Assembly (NCBI GenBank): GCA_910589085.1
Contig: CAJUSG010000071.1
Span: 1-8,323, forward strand
Origin: an uncultured Oscillospiraceae bacterium
Lineage (GTDB): Bacteria; Bacillota; Clostridia; Oscillospirales; Oscillospiraceae
Reading direction: 5' to 3'
DNA: 8,323 nt
Position 1 is the first letter of the stretch. The number at the start of each line of letters is the position of its first letter. This document shows positions 5,499 to 8,323 of the stretch, piece after piece. The notes beneath the pieces were generated by a model. That model searched no databases. It was given only the letters and a program-made list of their open reading frames with translations, and was not told the origin of the DNA. The position numbers were made by a program, and so were the translations under genes.

Positions 5499-6866
5499 TT
5501 ACCACTTGGACAGAATACGGCCATAGATCAGGCTGCGCTCATAGTCATACTTGACCACTGCCAGGATCACCGTGTCCCCCTTGCGGAACTCCCGGTCAGT
5601 GTGCTGGGCGGTGTAGAGGCACAGACAGGTGGTGCCGTCCGGCATGGTGCAGAACACGCCGCCGCCGTACTTTCCGCTGATGACCGCCTGACGTCGGTAG
5701 CCCAGGGGGTGGCGGACAACAGCGCCCTCAAAGGGATTGGGGGCGGTCTCCTTGATGGAGACCCGCATGAGGCCGGCGGCGCGGTCGTACTCCTTGAGGA
5801 TGCAGTCGTAGTGCTCACCTGGGCGGTACTGCTTCCGCAGGTCGTCGTAGCTGGAGTAGCTGATGTCCCGGTAGCGCAGGATGAGGTCCCGGCCCCCGCA
5901 CTCGATCAGGCAGCGGTTGGGGCCCACGGTCAGGACGCGGCAGGGCAGGCGCTCTCCAGGCTCATGGCCTCCTCTGGCCGTATCAAAGGCGTGCCGCCGG
6001 ATCACGGCTCCCATGCGGCGGGAGGCGGTGGCCATGCCGCCCACACGGTCCACATCCAAAATCACATAGTCGATCTCCGCGCCGGACATATTCCGCAGAA
6101 CGTGGGTGGGCCGCTCCTCGCCGGGCATCCACATCTCCGTCTCCGGGATCAGCACCTTAACCTTGTAGGCGATCACCGCGGCGCAGTAGATTCTCCGCCG
6201 CTCCACCTGGCCGGTCTCCCGGTTCTGAACATTGAAGGCGTGGGCCTCAATACCGATGATCTTCCCGGTCAGGACGGACTTGGAGCGGAAGGAGGCATAA
6301 ATATTATTCCACTCCTGGCGCTCCGGTTCGGTCAGATCCCGGTCCAGCTTGTTCAGGTCCAAAGACAGAAGCCGGCTGTGGTTGTTTGCCGACCTCGTGG
6401 GCCTGGCCCTGGGTGCGGCGGGCCGCGTCCGCTCAGGCTCCGGCGCGTCTGGCTGGGACAGGGGTGGGACGGCCGCTTCTACGGACTCCGGTTCTTCAGC
6501 GGGCGCATCGCTCACATCCTGTTCGGCCAGCCCCATCACCACAATGCCGTCAACGGCGGCATTGGGTTCCGGGTCCAGCAGGTCTGCCTTAGTCAATCCC
6601 TCACCCAGGGGGCCATCTTCCAGGGGCGCGTCCTCTGGCATAGGCGGTTCTCCGTCCTCCTCCAAAGCATCCCCAGGGGCCGGAGCGTCCGCCGCTTTCT
6701 CCGTTTTCTTTCTGGCCGTGCGTTTTTTCTTGGGAGGTTCCTCTGACACCTCGTTCTCTGCGGGCTCGGGTACATCCGGGCCGCTCGGCTCCAGCTCGGG
6801 CACAGCGTCGGGCTGCATAGCCTGTTCCTCCTGGGTCAGGCCGTTCTCCATAAGTTCCATTTCCAT
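5499..6866 (-). CDS. S1-like (OB-fold) RNA-binding protein with a long disordered N-terminus
   Basis: This 455-residue leftward product has two parts. Residues 1-160 are rich in Pro, Glu, Asp and Ala, look disordered, and carry one strongly basic patch, KKKRTARKKTEK (46-57). Residues 195-455 look like three consecutive OB/S1-type beta-barrels. These are roughly 198-285 (VLTGKIIGIEAHAF to the VILDVDRVGG strand), 304-373 (ERLPCRVLTVG, YRPGEHYDCIL, GLMRVSIKE) and 390-453 (QAVISGKYGGGVFC, FRKGDTVILAVV, YGRILSKW). The glycine-rich turns, the PG/KGD strand entries and the closing basic strand match the S1 pattern, suggesting RNA binding. No signal peptide or membrane segment is seen. The ATG at 6866 has AGGAG at 6876-6880, 9 bases upstream. 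It follows a broken small gene by 48 bases, probably in one transcript. S1-like proteins of this kind occur on clostridial phages and integrative elements, but the role here is unknown. Confidence 0.75.
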   Translation of the reverse strand: MEMELMENGLTQEEQAMQPDAVPELEPSGPDVPEPAENEVSEEPPKKKRTARKKTEKAADAPAPGDALEEDGEPPMPEDAPLEDGPLGEGLTKADLLDPEPNAAVDGIVVMGLAEQDVSDAPAEEPESVEAAVPPLSQPDAPEPERTRPAAPRARPTRSANNHSRLLSLDLNKLDRDLTEPERQEWNNIYASFRSKSVLTGKIIGIEAHAFNVQNRETGQVERRRIYCAAVIAYKVKVLIPETEMWMPGEERPTHVLRNMSGAEIDYVILDVDRVGGMATASRRMGAVIRRHAFDTARGGHEPGERLPCRVLTVGPNRCLIECGGRDLILRYRDISYSSYDDLRKQYRPGEHYDCILKEYDRAAGLMRVSIKETAPNPFEGAVVRHPLGYRRQAVISGKYGGGVFCTMPDGTTCLCLYTAQHTDREFRKGDTVILAVVKYDYERSLIYGRILSKW

Positions 6867-6914
6867 GTTGTTTTGCTCCTTTCCAATTTTTGATGTATTG
6901 GGCCGCCTGGCGGG

Positions 6915-7303
6915 TCACTTCCCGGCCTCACCCCCTTTGTAGAACCGCAGATTGCCGCTATGCCGCAGGATAAAGTAATGACTGCGGGCCAAGGTAATCT
7001 GCTGGTGCTGGGCCGCGTCCTCCAGGGGCAACAGGAAGATGTAGTTTTTCGGCTCCGCCTGCAGCAGCTGGCTGATACGCCCCTCATGTCCAACGGGCAC
7101 TGGCATGACGGCGAAGTAGTCGATCCACCCGTCAGCCCGCTGGACCAGAAGGCGTACAATATCGCATCTGTCAGCGTGGACAGGGACTGCTCCACCTCTC
7201 CCCGTGCGTCTTTCCGATTTCGTTCCTTTTTGATGGCGTTGAGGACAGATTTCATGCAGTAAGATTCAAATATCATTTCGTTAAATCGTTCAAATCTTTT
7301 CAT
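6915..7303 (-). pseudogene. Frame-disrupted small gene (sigma-like start, different-frame end)
   Basis: The ATG at 7303 has AGGAG (7312-7316) 8 bases upstream and begins MKRFERFNEMIFESYCMKS. The first 50 or so residues look like natural protein and, from memory, resemble the start of sigma-70-like proteins of clostridial integrative elements. After about base 7150 that frame turns into Ser-, Cys-, Trp- and Arg-rich nonsense and runs to 6836, overlapping the next gene. The -1 frame instead reads naturally: DIVRLLVQRADGWIDYFAV, then PVPVGHEGRISQLLQAEPK, NYIFLLPLEDAAQHQQ, SHYFILRHSGNLRFYKGG, stopping at TGA 6915-6917. One added base near 7148 would join the halves. It is therefore either a single-base deletion in one gene or a fusion of two remnants. 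I do not recognise the second half; it would be the natural partner of the S1-like gene 48 bases downstream. Confidence 0.65.
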
Positions 7304-7424
7304 AAGCAAAACTCCTAATTTGTCCCTCTACTCCTTAATATCCCTGGAAATTGCTTTTTGCTCATTATCCGCAGGAACCTCCAAAACTTCCTAAAAGGTT
7401 ATAAAAAACGACAACTTTTCTTAA
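7304..7424 (-). promoter_or_regulatory. A/T-rich leader of the broken gene and S1-like gene
   Basis: This is the upstream part of the 217-base gap between the SLH gene stop and the ATG at 7303. It contains the AGGAG binding site (7312-7316). A 16-codon frame starts at ATG 7365 and stops at TAG 7317-7315, overlapping that site, with GGAGG at 7378-7382. A TATAAC run (minus strand, near 7405) is a weak -10 candidate without a good -35. The transcription start of the pair is probably here or at the palindrome, but I cannot place it. Confidence 0.35.
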
Positions 7425-7447
7425 ATGCGTCTCACGGTGAGACGTAT
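7425..7447. promoter_or_regulatory. Near-perfect 23-base palindrome, candidate operator
   Basis: ATGCGTCTCAC (7425-7435), a central G, and GTGAGACGTAT (7437-7447) form 11-base half-sites that match at 10 positions. The one-base centre makes a stable RNA hairpin unlikely without opening pairs, so a dimeric protein binding site is favoured. It lies 122 bases upstream of the leftward ATG at 7303 and 33 bases beyond the terminator of the SLH gene. The binding protein is unknown. Confidence 0.5.
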
Positions 7448-7480
7448 TTTATCGACAAATTCCGCACAATCTGTTATACA

Positions 7481-7512
7481 AAGAGCGGGACGGCAAGAAC
7501 CGTCCCGCTCTT
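7481..7512 (-). terminator. Intrinsic terminator of the SLH-domain gene
   Basis: A perfect 13-bp stem (AAGAGCGGGACGG at 7481-7493 with CCGTCCCGCTCTT at 7500-7512) closes a six-base loop. It begins 8 bases after the stop of the leftward SLH gene. The tail in that direction is only moderately T-rich (CTTTGTAT), but the stem is long and G/C-rich, so termination is likely. It also separates this gene from the leftward pair further on. Confidence 0.85.
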
Positions 7513-7520
7513 ATAAGGTT

Positions 7521-8323
7521 TTATCTGTTTTTCAAGAAATTCATAAGCATCTGCGCCACCTGCGCCCGTGTCGCCTGCCCCTGGGGGCCGAACAGCCCGT
7601 CGCCGTAGCCGTTGATGATGCCGTTCTCTACCGCCCACCGCAGGGCCTCCAGCGCGAAGCCGCTGGCCTGATCCGCATCGGTAAAGTGCAGTTCCTTATC
7701 CGTAGCGGCGGGGCTTCCGGCGTACCGCCAGAGCATGACGGCAAGCTGCTCACGGGTAATGTTGTCGTTGGGGCCGAAGGTCCCGTTGCCGTAGCCGCCC
7801 ACGATGCCCCGGCTGGTGGCCCAGCGGATGGCCTCGGTGTACCACGCGCCCTCCGCCACATCGCCGTATTGCAGCAGGTAGTTGACAACCGGCCTGCCCT
7901 CCCTGTTAAAGAGTATCTGTGCGAATTGGGCGCGGGAAAGGTTATCGTTCGGCCCAAACAGGCCGTTGCCGTAGCCGCCCATTAGATCATTCCGCAGCAC
8001 GTAGTCCACCGCTTCATGATACCATGTCCCCACGGAGCCAAGATCGGTGAAGCCGCGAGAGGGGCAATCCGCGCCGCCGTCACAGGGCTTTTGCGTATCG
8101 TCCGGCAGGGGGGCGAACGTGGCTTTCACGGTTACGGCCCTGCTGGGCATGGTGAAGGTATACTTCCCGCCGCTCTGGGAGGTCAGCTTGATCGTATTCC
8201 CCCGGCTGTCGGTGACGGTGAGGGTATCCAGCACATAGCCGCTGTCCGGCGTGACCGTCAATGTGACGGTGCTGCCATTGCTGGCATTGGTGCGGTTGGA
8301 GGTCACTTTGCCATGCTCCGACT
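7521..8323 (-). CDS. SLH-domain surface protein, C-terminal part, partial
   Basis: The frame is open through the right edge, so the true start and any signal peptide lie outside. Counting from the GTG codon at 8306, residues 11-65 form an InlB-B-like/Flg_new-type repeat (GSTVTLTVTPDSGYVLDTL to RAVTVKATF). A short linker with two Cys residues follows. Then come three S-layer homology domains: 85-140 (FTDLGSVGTWYHEAV to LSRAQFAQIL), 147-200 (YGDVAEGAWYTEAI to ITREQLAVML) and 208-258 (FTDADQASGFALEAL to ATRAQVAQML). Each carries GYG(N/D)G.FGP and a TRAE-like box (SRAQ, TREQ, TRAQ). SLH triplets anchor exported proteins non-covalently to pyruvylated wall polysaccharide, so this is the anchor of a large surface protein. 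Two repeats share 19 identical bases (7783-7801 and 7963-7981, 180 apart), showing recent internal duplication or conversion. The missing N-terminal part decides its actual function. Confidence 0.93.
   Translation of the reverse strand, partial: SEHGKVTSNRTNASNGSTVTLTVTPDSGYVLDTLTVTDSRGNTIKLTSQSGGKYTFTMPSRAVTVKATFAPLPDDTQKPCDGGADCPSRGFTDLGSVGTWYHEAVDYVLRNDLMGGYGNGLFGPNDNLSRAQFAQILFNREGRPVVNYLLQYGDVAEGAWYTEAIRWATSRGIVGGYGNGTFGPNDNITREQLAVMLWRYAGSPAATDKELHFTDADQASGFALEALRWAVENGIINGYGDGLFGPQGQATRAQVAQMLMNFLKNR

Noticed and set aside
5601..6746. 381-codon open frame on the plus strand opposite the S1-like gene
   Set aside because: Its translation is Gly/Ala/His-rich without domain patterns, has no ribosome binding site, and the opposite frame shows clear OB-fold features and a good start.
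7140..7240. Programmed -1 frameshift signal
   Set aside because: Only a C AAA AAG run is present, not the A AAA AAG heptamer, and frame 1 still looks like real protein for about 25 codons after it, so I preferred mutation or fusion.
7425..7985. 186-codon plus-strand frame starting in the palindrome
   Set aside because: It lies mostly antisense to the three SLH domains and runs through a terminator hairpin; no ribosome binding site precedes its ATG.
7521..8100. Regularly spaced repeats that might suggest a CRISPR array
   Set aside because: The repeats are 180 bases apart, imperfect outside short cores, and exactly match the period of the encoded SLH domains.

Overview
The window looks like a chromosomal segment of a GC-rich, anaerobic Firmicute of the class Clostridia. 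An Oscillospiraceae-type gut bacterium (Flavonifractor, Lawsonibacter or Intestinimonas relatives) is my best guess. The grounds are strong G/C preference at third codon positions, AGGAG-type ribosome binding sites, use of GTG and TTG starts, a guaA-purC-pyrG nucleotide operon, and a cell-surface protein with three SLH domains. The taxonomic call is inference, since no rRNA is present.

Region 1 (1-2658, + strand) is core metabolism: the 3' end of guaA (GMP synthase), complete purC (SAICAR synthetase) and complete pyrG (CTP synthase). They are separated by 17 and 19 bases and are almost certainly one operon supplying GMP, the purine ring and CTP.

Region 2 (2676 to about 7500) looks like accessory DNA or mobile-element debris placed directly behind pyrG. 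Reading leftward there is a 291-codon gene that looks like the N-terminal piece of a large helicase-like protein of clostridial integrative elements. It stops 17 bases from the pyrG stop codon. Its upstream region holds a nested stem-loop structure ending in an intrinsic terminator, a candidate attenuator or small RNA. Next come an XRE-type repressor on the + strand and a leftward Rpn/PD-(D/E)XK nuclease. These two converge on a shared bidirectional terminator, and each has a recognisable sigma-A-type promoter. Further right is a leftward pair: a frame-disrupted small gene, whose start resembles sigma-like proteins of integrative elements, followed by a protein with a long disordered acidic tail and three S1/OB-like domains. 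A near-perfect 23-base palindrome and a possible leader peptide lie upstream of this pair.

Region 3 (7481-8323, - strand) is the C-terminal part of a surface protein with an InlB-B-like repeat and three SLH cell-wall-anchoring domains. It is followed by a strong terminator hairpin and runs off the right edge.

No tRNA, rRNA, CRISPR array or intact insertion sequence was seen. The most interesting points are the structured RNA candidate at about 3583-3730, the truncation junction against pyrG, the frame break or mosaic at about 7145-7170, and the palindrome at 7425-7447. I did not find a clearly new multi-gene system.
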